This document shows positions 53,216 through 61,763 of a DNA stretch of 64,000 bases, one piece after another. A program made the translations under genes and the position numbers. Origin of the DNA: Herpetosiphon llansteffanensis (GTDB lineage Bacteria; Chloroflexota; Chloroflexia; Chloroflexales; Herpetosiphonaceae); the NCBI RefSeq assembly GCF_003205875.1, contig NZ_PUBZ01000083.1, positions 26,130-90,129 of the forward strand, in the 5' to 3' direction. Under the pieces are notes generated by a model. That model saw only the letters and a program-made list of their open reading frames with translations. It did no database searches and was not told where the DNA came from. Positions within the stretch are counted from its first letter, which is position 1; every line of letters starts with the position of its first letter.

Positions 53216-54385
53216 CTAAAGTAAGGCCTGATAGTGTTGCTGTAATTGCAGGCCAATTGCGCGCCAATCGTAGCGATCGGCAATTAACTGGCGGCCTGCA
53301 TCGCCAAGTTGTGCACCCAAAGCTGGGGTTTGCAAGATGCGTACAAGCGCTGCGGCAAAATCTGCTGGGCGTTCGGCAAATAGGGCATGTTCTTCTGGTT
53401 TGAGTGGCAAGCCTTCTGCAGCCAACGCAGTTGTTACCAATGGCAAGCCCGCCGCCAAGCCTTCGAGAATTTTAATCCGCACGCCGCTACCCCAAAAAAT
53501 TGGTGCTGCTACGACCCGACTTTGACGATAAACTTGGCGCAAATCGTCGACTGTGCCTAGCACTTCAATTGTAGCACTCGCCAATTGTTGAATCTCAGTC
53601 GTGGGGCTGCGCCCTGCTAGCATTAATCGCGCTTCAGGCATTTGAGCTTGGACTAACGGCCAAACCTCGCGGGCTAGCCACAAAGCGCCTTCAACATTTG
53701 GCGGATGAAAATAATTGCCCACGAACAGCACTTGCTGCGGCGCTTGCTGCTGCCGACACAATGGCCATTCAGTTAAATCAACTCCTGATGGCACGGTCAC
53801 AATCTTTAATTTTGGCTGCCAACGAGCCAAGGTTTGTTGATCAGTCTCGCTGAGCGTGACCAACAAATCGCAATGGCGCAAGGCTCGCTGCTCATAGAGC
53901 CATAAACTGAGCAATCCTGCTAGGCGGCGGGCACGCAGCGGCCAGCTTTTTTCACGTTGCAAACGTCGCCACTGGGCCACAAACCCAACTTGGTGCACGG
54001 TACAAATAGTTGCATGCACGCCCAAACGCCGTGCAAACGGCGCATATTGGGCCATCGTCGTGCCTTCAAGTTGCAGCAAATTCGGGGCCGCTTGCTGCCA
54101 ACGCTGTTGCAAATAATCCAGCATCGGCTGCGAAAACTCCAAATCAACCGCTGGCGGGTCGAGGTTGCGCCGAGTTGGTTTGGTTGGTGCAAACGCCCGC
54201 AAATCGCGACACCATTGCGTTAGCGGCCCCCAATCAACGGCTTCAGGTTGCTTGGTTAAACAATAACTATCGACGGTATAATACTGACTTAATTGCCGTA
54301 AAGCATTGAGACTATGGGTTTTCGCGCCAGCATGGGCTGGATACAGCGGGGTTGGGGTCAACATACTGAGGCTTGCAGGTTGCAT
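53216..54385 (-). CDS. GT4 family glycosyltransferase
   Basis: A 389-residue GT-B protein. HAGAKTHSLNALRQLSQYYT is the N-terminal glycine loop, VLFVGNYFHPPNVEGALWLA and EARLMLAGRSPT lead the C-terminal domain, VVAAPIFWGSGVRIKILEGL and AAGLPLVTT are the donor-binding GT4 motif. Surface polysaccharide role likely; substrate unknown. The start is uncertain: ATG at 54385 is chosen, with another at 54364; neither has a clear ribosome binding site, and the frame runs upstream into the CATAGAACATAG repeat tract. Confidence 0.85.
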   Translation of the reverse strand: MQPASLSMLTPTPLYPAHAGAKTHSLNALRQLSQYYTVDSYCLTKQPEAVDWGPLTQWCRDLRAFAPTKPTRRNLDPPAVDLEFSQPMLDYLQQRWQQAAPNLLQLEGTTMAQYAPFARRLGVHATICTVHQVGFVAQWRRLQREKSWPLRARRLAGLLSLWLYEQRALRHCDLLVTLSETDQQTLARWQPKLKIVTVPSGVDLTEWPLCRQQQAPQQVLFVGNYFHPPNVEGALWLAREVWPLVQAQMPEARLMLAGRSPTTEIQQLASATIEVLGTVDDLRQVYRQSRVVAAPIFWGSGVRIKILEGLAAGLPLVTTALAAEGLPLKPEEHALFAERPADFAAALVRILQTPALGAQLGDAGRQLIADRYDWRAIGLQLQQHYQALL

Positions 54386-54869
54386 CAATCGGCCTACCGA
54401 AGCTAAAGAACCATTGGCCTCAGTATAGCAGACGAACAGAGAACATAGAGCATAGAGCATAGAACATAGAACATAGAACATAGAACATAGGGGGCAACTC
54501 AAAAGTCAGAAGTCAAAAGTCAAAAATCAAAAGTCAGAAGCCAGAAGTCAGAAGCCAGAAGTCAATAGCCTATAGACATACAATCGTTTAACGCAGAGGA
54601 AGGATGGCTTTTGGCTATGGGCTTTGGTCTGGCACAATCATAATCCCAAGAATCTGTGCCAATCTGTGGCTAAAAACCTTCGCGTGTTTCGCGGTTTTGA
54701 TCCTTCGTGCCTTTCGTGGATTAATTATTAACGCAGAGGGAATTTGGCTATGGGCTTTGGTCTGGCACAATCATAATCCCAAGAATCTGTGCCAATCTGT
54801 GGCAAAATTATGGGTTAGTACGCTTGACTGAACACTGAACCCCGATCCCTAATCCACCAAGGAGCAAGC
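54386..54869. other. Intergenic word-like tract
   Basis: About 480 bp. A run of AACATAGAGCATAGAGCATA words (54438-54490), then AAAGTCAGAAGTCAAAAGTC words, then twice the block GGCTATGGGCTTTGGTCTGG, CACAATCATAATCCCAAGAA, TCTGTGCCAATCTGTGGC (54609 and 54747). The two blocks of about 60 bp are almost identical. No gene. Confidence 0.8.
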
Positions 54870-55580
54870 ATGACGATTGCATTTTTAACGGCCCAATGGG
54901 CCAATCTTGGCTTGATCTCGTATGCAGTGCCAGATCAACTTTTACAGCCCTATTTGCCAAATGGCTTAGAGCTTGATCGGCGCGATGGCTCAGCGTTTGT
55001 TAGTTTGGTAGTATTTGATTTTCTGCAAACCAAGGTTTTAGGCGTGGCTTGGCCCGGCTTTCGCAACTTTGCCGAGATGAATTTGCGCTTTTATGTGCGC
55101 CGTGGCCAGCAACGCGGCGTGGTGTTTGTGCGCGAAATCGTGCCCCAATGGCTAGTTGCCACTCTCGCGAACGTGATCTACAACGAGCCATATGTGGCCG
55201 CACCTTTGCAAAGCCAAACCCAGCACAGCCCAGGCCAAATCACGGTTGAGCACACGTTATACTGGCAAAGCCAAACCAATTTGGTCAAGCTGAACGCCAG
55301 CAATCAGCTCTATCACCCTGATGCTGCAAGCACTGAACATTTTTTCAAAGAACACGAATGGGGTTTTGGGCGCAGGCGCAATGGCAAGCCGATTATCTAT
55401 CGGGTTGAGCACCCTGAGTGGGATGTGTATCCCGTGGAGCGTTACCAACTGCACTTCGATTGGGGTGCGATCTATGGCCCGCAATGGGCTTGGCTTGCCA
55501 ACGAAACGCCCTATTCGGTCGTTTTGGCCAAAGGCTCGGCGGTTAAAGTCTTTCCCCATCAAAAGTTGCCCAACCCATAG
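54870..55580 (+). CDS. DUF2071 family protein
   Basis: A 236-residue protein. TAQWANLGLISYAVPDQLLQ, LVVFDFLQTKVLGVAWPGFR NFAEMNLRFYVR and the arrangement of short strands match the DUF2071 (YqjF-like) family, which has no assigned reaction. No signal peptide. The start follows AAGGAGCAAGC. Nothing near it hints at function. Confidence 0.82.
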   Translation: MTIAFLTAQWANLGLISYAVPDQLLQPYLPNGLELDRRDGSAFVSLVVFDFLQTKVLGVAWPGFRNFAEMNLRFYVRRGQQRGVVFVREIVPQWLVATLANVIYNEPYVAAPLQSQTQHSPGQITVEHTLYWQSQTNLVKLNASNQLYHPDAASTEHFFKEHEWGFGRRRNGKPIIYRVEHPEWDVYPVERYQLHFDWGAIYGPQWAWLANETPYSVVLAKGSAVKVFPHQKLPNP

Positions 55581-55904
55581 AACATAGAGCAAAGAACATA
55601 GAACAGAGCAAAAGGATGAAGGATGAAGGATGAGGGATGAAAGCCAAAAGGTAGAAGCCAAAAGCCCATAGCCTCCTCCTCAACATCTGTGCAATCTGTG
55701 GCTAAAAACGTCTCCTTCTTGCCCTTCGTGGATCGGAAATTTAACGCAGAGGCGCAGAGCAACGATGGCTATGGGCTTTTGGCTATCGGACATGGGTTGG
55801 AATAGGAAAAGCCGATAGCCCATAGCCAATTGCCTATAGCTATCGTCCTTCGTGCCCTTCGTGTCCTTCGTGGATCAAAACTATGTTCTATGTTCTCTGT
55901 TCGT
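55581..55904. other. Intergenic word-like tract
   Basis: About 320 bp. AACATAGAGCAAAGAACATA, GGATGAAGGATGAGGGATGA, CATCTGTGCAATCTGTGG, TTCGTGCCCTTCGTGTCC phrases and a final TTCTATGTTCTCTGTTCG just before the quinone oxidoreductase stop. No gene. Confidence 0.75.
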
Positions 55905-56885
55905 CTACTTCACGCGCAGCACAATTTTGCCCACGTGCTGGCTTGATTCTAGCAAACGATGGGCAGCGCTAGCGTCGGCCAAATCAAAGACCGCTTCAAT
56001 CACTGGCTCAAATGTGCCATCTGCAAAACGAGGCAATACATCCTGAATCATCTGTTGGGTCAGCGCAGCTTTGGCGGTAATTGGGCGCGCGCGCAAGGTC
56101 GTGCCGCATATCGTCAATCGTTTGAGCATTAGCATGCGCAGATCAAGCTCGGTTTGCGCCCCGCCCATGGTTGCAATAATCACCAAGCGCCCGCCAACCC
56201 GCAAGCTGGCCAAGTTATCATTGAAATAGCTGGCTCCTAGCATATCCAACACCACGTCAACGCCTTGGTGATCGGTCAGTTCTTGCACACGCTCAGGCCA
56301 GTTTTCAGTGCGATAATTGATACCAGCGCTTGCCCCCAATTCACGACAGCGCTCAATTTTCTCCGCTGAGCCAGCAGTGATAATCACTTCAGCGCCGCGC
56401 CAACCTGCCAGTTGAATCGCCGCCGTGCCAATACCTGAGCTGCCGCCATGCACCAACAAGCGTTCACCAGCGCTCAAACGACCCCAGTTAAATAAGTTGT
56501 CATAAGCGGTCATCCAGACTTCGGGAATGGCAGCTGCTTGTTCGTAGCTCAAATTGGCTGGAATTGGCATTGCCAGCTCTGCCGGAATCACGACTTGTTG
56601 GGCATAGCCGCCGCCTGGTAGCAAGGCACAAATTCGCGTGCCAAGCGCTGGCGCTGTCACTCCCGCGCCATGGCCAATCACTTCGCCAGCAATTTCTAAC
56701 CCTAAAATCTCCGACGCTCCCGCTGGTGCTGGGTACATGCCGCGGCGTTGCAAAATATCGGCGCGGTTGACGGCAGTTGCATGTACTCGAATCAACAATT
56801 CGCCAGCTTGTGGTTGTAAATCGGCAACTTCGGCCAATTTCAAAACCTCAGCATCACCAGCCTGATCAAACACAATCGCTTGCAT
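55905..56885 (-). CDS. PIG3-type NAD(P)H quinone oxidoreductase
   Basis: A 326-residue zinc-free MDR enzyme. VHATAVNRADILQRRGMYPA, GLEIAGEVIGHGAG and LLVHGGSSGIGTAAIQLA (NADPH loop) are the PIG3 signatures. It reduces quinones or alkenals with NADPH in the cytoplasm. Length matches the family. Start behind GAGGTGAATT. Its neighbour at 56974 is a thioesterase in the same direction but separated by a half palindrome (56924-56964). Confidence 0.92.
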   Translation of the reverse strand: MQAIVFDQAGDAEVLKLAEVADLQPQAGELLIRVHATAVNRADILQRRGMYPAPAGASEILGLEIAGEVIGHGAGVTAPALGTRICALLPGGGYAQQVVIPAELAMPIPANLSYEQAAAIPEVWMTAYDNLFNWGRLSAGERLLVHGGSSGIGTAAIQLAGWRGAEVIITAGSAEKIERCRELGASAGINYRTENWPERVQELTDHQGVDVVLDMLGASYFNDNLASLRVGGRLVIIATMGGAQTELDLRMLMLKRLTICGTTLRARPITAKAALTQQMIQDVLPRFADGTFEPVIEAVFDLADASAAHRLLESSQHVGKIVLRVK

Positions 56886-56923
56886 AATTCACCTCGTTAA
56901 TCAAAAAACGCTTCAAAAAAATG

Positions 56924-56964
56924 CCCCTCGCCCGCATTCAGTGGGAGAGGGGTTGGGGTGAGGG
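56924..56964. repeat. Imperfect palindromic element, half copy E
   Basis: Right arm only, CCCCTCGCCCGCATTCAGTG then GGTTGGGGTGAGGG. Confidence 0.7.
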
Positions 56965-56973
56965 CATGAAATT

Positions 56974-57480
56974 CTAGAACGTCAGAGGATCAGCGGGAAT
57001 CGGCGCATCGTTGGCTTTGAGCCGTTCGCTAATCAAGGCTTTGATCTTCGCGCCATGCTCCCAATCGGCCTGTTCGGTTGGCGTTTCGACCAACAAACGC
57101 GGAATCGCAGTTGGACGGCCATCAATGCCCACCGAAACCATCGAATAGAAGCCGGTTGTGCACCAGCGCCGTTCGCCAGAAATTGGGTCTTCGGCCCAGG
57201 CATCGATGCGCACAATCAGCGAGGTTGTGCCGGTGTAAATCACCTTGGCCAGCATATCGACCAAATCGCCATGATGAATCGGCGTGCGAAAATCGATGCG
57301 TTCGGTCGAAGCGGTGACGACTTGTTGGCGGCAAAAGCGAATTGCAGCAATCGCCGCCGCGCGGTCCATCATCGCCAACACTTCACCACCAAACATCGTG
57401 CCATGGTTATTGGTCTGGCCGGGCAGCACAATATCCGACATGCGAATCAGCGGCGTGCGCCGGATTGGGCGTTCGTTCAC
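56974..57480 (-). CDS. Acyl-CoA thioesterase (YciA/BACH type)
   Basis: A 168-residue hotdog-fold protein. PGQTNNHGTMFGGEVLAMMD is the hotdog catalytic motif (Asp at the end) and SLIVRIDAWAEDPISG another strand. It hydrolyses acyl-CoAs. The start is the GTG at 57480, which overlaps the stop of the ABA4-like gene by GTGA and follows GAGGTGCAGC, so the two are translationally coupled. C-terminal region has an extra basic helix (GAKIKALISERLKANDAPIP). Confidence 0.88.
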   Translation of the reverse strand: MNERPIRRTPLIRMSDIVLPGQTNNHGTMFGGEVLAMMDRAAAIAAIRFCRQQVVTASTERIDFRTPIHHGDLVDMLAKVIYTGTTSLIVRIDAWAEDPISGERRWCTTGFYSMVSVGIDGRPTAIPRLLVETPTEQADWEHGAKIKALISERLKANDAPIPADPLTF

Positions 57481-57941
57481 GCTGCACCTCGCACGCGCAA
57501 CAGCACTTGATAGTAGGCCAAGCCCAATGGCCCGCTCATCAAGGTGCAAATTAGGGCTGGCACAATCAGCCAGTGTGGAATATTTTTCTCTTGAGCATCG
57601 CGCAAAATCGCCCGCCCAACGAAGAAATCAAAGATTAAATAATGCGTCCAGCCAGCAAATGTGCCCTTGGGGCCGCCCTCTTGAAACAACTTGCCAATCG
57701 AATCGAGGGTTGGATTGAGCATTGAGCTGAAATTAAAGCCTTTGCCATCGTTTTCAGCGAGTGCGCCACCCAACATGGCTGCGTAGAGACCGCCCATCCC
57801 AATAAAAAAGCGATCATCGTTGATCACCCGTTGTGTCCAGCGTGAACGTGGTGCGCCGATCATCAGCAGCCAACCTGGAATAATCGCGAGGTTTGCGAGG
57901 CTAAACAGGCGATCCAACCACGGTGAACGAGGTGTTTGCAT
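57477..57941 (-). CDS. ABA4-like membrane protein
   Basis: A 154-residue protein with about four hydrophobic segments. AGWTHYLIFDFFVGRAILR is the signature of the ABA4-like (DUF4281) family, with WLLMIGAPRSRWTQRVIND near the start. Plant ABA4 affects neoxanthin formation, so a carotenoid-related role is possible here, but bacterial function is unproven. ATG at 57941 (AGGAGTTGGTT). It ends in a 4-nt overlap with the thioesterase and begins 9 nt after the UbiA gene. Confidence 0.85.
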   Translation of the reverse strand: MQTPRSPWLDRLFSLANLAIIPGWLLMIGAPRSRWTQRVINDDRFFIGMGGLYAAMLGGALAENDGKGFNFSSMLNPTLDSIGKLFQEGGPKGTFAGWTHYLIFDFFVGRAILRDAQEKNIPHWLIVPALICTLMSGPLGLAYYQVLLRVRGAA

Positions 57942-57950
57942 AACCAACTC

Positions 57951-58883
57951 CTATTGGCGAAAGATATACATAATTGCCACAACCGTTATGCCCCAAAGCA
58001 CAATATCGGCTAGCATTGGCAAATCTTTAAGCAATAATTCTTCTGGGCTACCACCTTCATCTTTTTTGTAAACCAAATAGAGGTAGCGGAAAATACCATA
58101 AATGACAAATGGCACGGTGATCAACATCAATGGAAAAGGACTGGTTGGCACATGAGGATTCGTTGGATTCAGCGTATACAAGATATAGGCAATCAAGGTG
58201 CTGGCGGTAATCAGCGAAATCATTTCTTGCAGCAGCTCAGTTGAATATTCTTCGAGCACGCGGCGATGGCTGCCAGCGCCACTTTCGAGCAAAACCAACT
58301 CGTGGCGGCGTTTGGCCAAGGCCAAAAACAACGACAACAGCCCAGTACAAATTAACAACCACGGTGAAATATCAATTCGCAACACCACCGCGCCCGAAAC
58401 CGTGCGAAACACAAAGCCTGCGGCAATGATAAACACATCGAGAATCACCACATGCTTGAGCCGAAACGAATAGGCCAATTGCATTACGACGTAGACAGCT
58501 AGAATAATTGCTACGCCCCGACTGAGGGTATAGGCCAAGGGCAAGCCAATGCCCAAAAAGATCAGGGTTGCGACAATTGCGCTGCTTGGTGCAAGATGGC
58601 CGCTAGCCAGCGGGCGATAGCGTTTTTTCGGATGATCGCGATCTTTTTCAATATCCACCAGATCATTGATCAGATAAATTGAGCTAGCGATTAAACACCA
58701 CAGGCCAAAGGTTGCGAGCACCCGTAATAAGCTCTGAGGATTGGTCAAGAGCATATCGTTGGCAAAAATTAAGCCTGCAAAGACAAAAATATTCTTGACC
58801 CACTGCTTGGGCCGCATCGTCAAAAACAGATATTTGGGCAGTTTTGAGAGTTGCGGTTGTGCTATTTTATAGGGCTGTTGCAT
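57951..58883 (-). CDS. UbiA prenyltransferase, DPPR synthase-like
   Basis: A 310-residue membrane protein with about eight hydrophobic segments. MRPKQWVKNIFVFAGLIFAN and NDLVDIEKDRDHPKKR PLASG (first Asp-rich motif NDxxDxxxD) match decaprenyl-phosphate 5-phosphoribosyltransferases, which make decaprenyl-phosphoryl ribose for cell-wall arabinan in actinobacteria. The second Asp motif is in the later loop (KRRHELVLL region, less canonical). A general lipid prenyltransferase is also possible. It is the first gene of a run with the ABA4-like and thioesterase genes. Start ATG at 58883. Confidence 0.88.
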   Translation of the reverse strand: MQQPYKIAQPQLSKLPKYLFLTMRPKQWVKNIFVFAGLIFANDMLLTNPQSLLRVLATFGLWCLIASSIYLINDLVDIEKDRDHPKKRYRPLASGHLAPSSAIVATLIFLGIGLPLAYTLSRGVAIILAVYVVMQLAYSFRLKHVVILDVFIIAAGFVFRTVSGAVVLRIDISPWLLICTGLLSLFLALAKRRHELVLLESGAGSHRRVLEEYSTELLQEMISLITASTLIAYILYTLNPTNPHVPTSPFPLMLITVPFVIYGIFRYLYLVYKKDEGGSPEELLLKDLPMLADIVLWGITVVAIMYIFRQ

Positions 58884-58975
58884 ACAAATTACTCTACTCC
58901 TTGAGCCTGACGAATCGCTTTCGCCTAGCATTGATCATTCTACCTACCCATGGCATGTGCGTCAAACGTTACTAT

Positions 58976-59251
58976 GGGGGATCGGGGACTAGCTACTGGG
59001 GGTCGGGAGCAATTGCTGAATGCGTTGATTCGTGCATTAATCCAATGATTAATTTCAGTGGCCGATCCCCGATCCCCAACTACCAACCCCCAGCTAGTAA
59101 ATTCAGGACTATACAGACAGCAGGGATCGGCAGTTGGCTGCTGGGGGTCGGGAGCTAATTCTGAATGCGTTAATTGGCGCATTAATCCAATGTCCGATCC
59201 CCGATCCCCAACTACCAACCCCCGCTAGCAAATTCAGGGCTATACAGACAG
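58976..59251. repeat. Tandem duplication of an internally palindromic unit
   Basis: Copy 1 is 58976-59121 and copy 2 is 59122-59251. Shared parts include GGGGGTCGGGAGC, CTGAATGCGTT, GCATTAATCCAATG, CGATCCCCGATCCCCAACTA and AATTCAGG-CTATACAGACAG. Copy 2 lacks about 14 nt (GATTAATTTCAGTG). Within each copy the left GGGGATCGGGGACT words complement the right CCGATCCCCGATCC. Confidence 0.85.
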
Positions 59252-59259
59252 CGATGATA

Positions 59260-59268
59260 TGGTATACT
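59260..59268 (+). promoter_or_regulatory. Extended -10 promoter element for the NYN-LOTUS gene
   Basis: TGG-TATACT; the -35 region has no clear hexamer. About 200 nt of leader before the ATG at 59472. Confidence 0.45.
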
Positions 59269-59471
59269 AGCCGCGTTGAGTATCCCATGAGAGGCGATGC
59301 CGCCCACGCAATACATCATTCCAACTGGTTTGATGTCGTCACGTATCAAATTGTATTTGCCTAATTGTTGGTAGTTTGAAGCGGTAATGGGTGACCGTAC
59401 TCGATCACTCGCCAGAAATTTAATGGCATGCCAAGAAACAAAGAACTACCCAGGAGCACATTGGAATCCCT

Positions 59472-61763
59472 ATGAACAAACCCAAGCAGGATGTTGCGGT
59501 TTTTATCGACTTCGAGAACATTTATGTTTCAGTTCGAGAGAAGTTCGACGCTACCCCCAATTTCGAAGCCTTGATGGAACGCTGCGAAGACTATGGCCGT
59601 GTTGTTGTAGCCCGCGCTTACGCCGATTGGTATCGTTACCCACGCATTACCAGTGCCCTCTTTGCCAATAATATTGAGCCGATGTATGTGCCAACCTACT
59701 ATTATGATAAGGACGAAGGCCGTATGGGTCGTCCAATCAAAAATAGTGTTGATATGCACATGTGTATCGATGCCATGCGCACGCTCTACACCCGCACCAA
59801 CATCGGTGCCTATATCTTTATCACCGGCGACCGCGATTTTATCGCTTTGGTCAACTGTGTGCGCCAAGAAGGCAAAGATGTCATTATCGTTGGCATTGGC
59901 GGAGCTGCTTCAAGCCACCTTGCCCAAAGCGCCGATGAATTTTTGTTCTACGAACAAATTGTCGATATTCGCCCAATGGGTGGCCGCCGCAACGAACGCC
60001 ACGATCGCAGCGAAAAAACCTTCGAGCGCGTTGAGCGCCCAGAACGGGTTGAGCGCAACGAACGCAGCGAACGCCCAGAACGCAGTAGCGAGCGTAATGA
60101 GCGCAACGAACGTAGCAGCGAACGTGGCGAGCGCAATGGCCGCGATGAACGCCGCCGCGATCGCAGCGAACGCCCAGAAAAACCCAGTGAACCCCATTTC
60201 GAGCGGCTTGATTCGCGGGCTGAAAAACCAGAGCCACGCGCCGAAAAGCCTGTCGAAAAGCCAGCCGAAATTGTCGTGCGCCCAGCGCCAAGCGTTACGC
60301 CAGTCGTGACCACAACGCCAACCAACCCCGATGCAGCGATCTACGATAAATTGGTTGAGGCCTTGCACTTAGCGCGTAAACGTGGCTATGTCACCTCGTT
60401 TGGCTCGCTCAAAGTTTTGATGAAAGAGTTGATGCCCAACTTCAAGGAAAGCCGCTATCGCGACGTTCAGGGCAAACCATTCACCAAATTTACCGATTTT
60501 GTGCGCGAAGCAGAACGCCTTGGCAAGATTCAAATCTTCACCAGTGGCACGGTCAACGAAGTGTTCTTGCCCGATGAAGATCCCTACAAGCTCTCGCAAT
60601 TTGCCGAAGATCTGCCGTCGGTTGAAGCAGAGCGCGAGCTTGAACAAGAGCTTGAATTGCAAGCAGAAGCAATTGCGCCAATTACGATTGAAACAATTGG
60701 CATTGCCGACGAACCAATGGAATTGAGTGACAGCGAAGACGCAGCGGCAAGCAGCGATCGTGGTGATCGCAATGGCCGCCGCCGTCGCCGCCGTGGCAGT
60801 AGCCGCACCGAGCAACCAACCGCCGATATTGTGCCCGATGAATTGGGCGAAACGGTCTTGGTTCCCGCGTTACCCGAAGGCTTTAGCTTTGGCGAGCGCG
60901 AATGGCAATTGTTCTATCAAGTGATGGGTGTCTACAGCGAGCCTGTGCCGTTTGCCGACATCTTTAACGATTTGCGCGAAATGCGCAACACGGCAGAACT
61001 TGAATTGACCAATAATGCTTTGAAGGAATTGATCAAACAGGCGATTAATGAAGGCAAAGTGCAACGCTCAAATCGCGGAGCCAAAGCCCACTATCGACTT
61101 GTGCTCAATCCAGAACAGCATGATGCTGCTGGTACAAGCTTTGAGCCAAGCGACATTGCCGAATTTGATGATGGCCCAAACTTGCCCGATTTGGTTGAGG
61201 AAGAGCCTCGCTTGTTGCCTGCGATGATCGGTGGTCAAGCAATTGCGATTGACGACGATTACACTGCGCCAATCGACGAAGTAGCCTTGCCCGAAAGCTT
61301 CGAAGAACAGCCATTGCCTGATAGCGATGCAGATTATTCGTTTGCTGAGCCAATCGATTATGAAGCTCCCGTCGGCGCTGCATCAAATGCAGCAATCAAG
61401 CCACGCAAGCCCAGCCGCCGCCGTAAATCGATTGTGCCGCTGAGTGTTGCTGAAGCGATTGCCGCTAATAATCAGGCTGAACCAGTGCTTGAAGCTGTGG
61501 CCGAGCCAGTTGCTGAAATTGTCAGCGAGCCAGTTGCCGAACCAGTGGTTGAAGCTGTGGCCGAGCCAGTTGCTGAAAAGCCCAAAAAACGTGGTGGCAA
61601 GCGCAAAGCTGCTGAGCCAGCAGAAGTTGTTGAAGAAAAACCCAAGAAAACCACCCGCCGCAAAAAAACCGAGCCTGTGGCCGAAGCGCCAGTTGCTGCC
61701 GAGCCAGCCAAGCCGCGTCGCCGCAAAAAAGTCACGCCCAGCGAAAGCGGAGAACAAGCGTGA
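59472..61763 (+). CDS. NYN domain/LOTUS-like RNA-binding protein with repeat linkers
   Basis: A 763-residue protein. Residues 1-165: NYN (PIN-like, LabA/DUF88) nuclease domain with VAVFIDFENIYVSV (first Asp), NSVDMHMCIDAMRTL and YIFITGDRDFIALV (the later Asp pair). Residues about 175-245: Arg/Glu repeat linker (NERSERPERSSERNERNERS). Residues about 280-355: winged-helix LOTUS (OST-HTH)-like domain (AAIYDKLVEALHLARKRGYV; RYRDVQGKPFTKFTDFVREA). Residues about 470-550: a second winged-helix-like segment (EREWQLFYQVMGVYSEPVPF). The C-terminal third is acidic and repetitive (AEPVAEPVVEAVAEPVAE), ending in a basic KK-RR tail. Architecture resembles eukaryotic MARF1/Limkain. It overlaps trpF by 4 nt. 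Role likely RNA turnover. Confidence 0.83.
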   Translation: MNKPKQDVAVFIDFENIYVSVREKFDATPNFEALMERCEDYGRVVVARAYADWYRYPRITSALFANNIEPMYVPTYYYDKDEGRMGRPIKNSVDMHMCIDAMRTLYTRTNIGAYIFITGDRDFIALVNCVRQEGKDVIIVGIGGAASSHLAQSADEFLFYEQIVDIRPMGGRRNERHDRSEKTFERVERPERVERNERSERPERSSERNERNERSSERGERNGRDERRRDRSERPEKPSEPHFERLDSRAEKPEPRAEKPVEKPAEIVVRPAPSVTPVVTTTPTNPDAAIYDKLVEALHLARKRGYVTSFGSLKVLMKELMPNFKESRYRDVQGKPFTKFTDFVREAERLGKIQIFTSGTVNEVFLPDEDPYKLSQFAEDLPSVEAERELEQELELQAEAIAPITIETIGIADEPMELSDSEDAAASSDRGDRNGRRRRRRGSSRTEQPTADIVPDELGETVLVPALPEGFSFGEREWQLFYQVMGVYSEPVPFADIFNDLREMRNTAELELTNNALKELIKQAINEGKVQRSNRGAKAHYRLVLNPEQHDAAGTSFEPSDIAEFDDGPNLPDLVEEEPRLLPAMIGGQAIAIDDDYTAPIDEVALPESFEEQPLPDSDADYSFAEPIDYEAPVGAASNAAIKPRKPSRRRKSIVPLSVAEAIAANNQAEPVLEAVAEPVAEIVSEPVAEPVVEAVAEPVAEKPKKRGGKRKAAEPAEVVEEKPKKTTRRKKTEPVAEAPVAAEPAKPRRRKKVTPSESGEQA

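Larger units (their letters stand above)
58884..59471. other. Intergenic region with a tandem duplication and leader
   Basis: About 590 bp. It has a 130-146 bp tandem duplication (58976-59251, see repeat) and, after it, an extended -10 element TGG-TATACT (59263-59268) from which the NYN-LOTUS transcript may start, giving a leader of about 200 nt. Confidence 0.7.

Noticed and set aside
53337..54309. Plus-strand frames opposite the GT4 gene
   Set aside because: They are shadows of a high-quality GT4 coding sequence with clear motifs on the minus strand.
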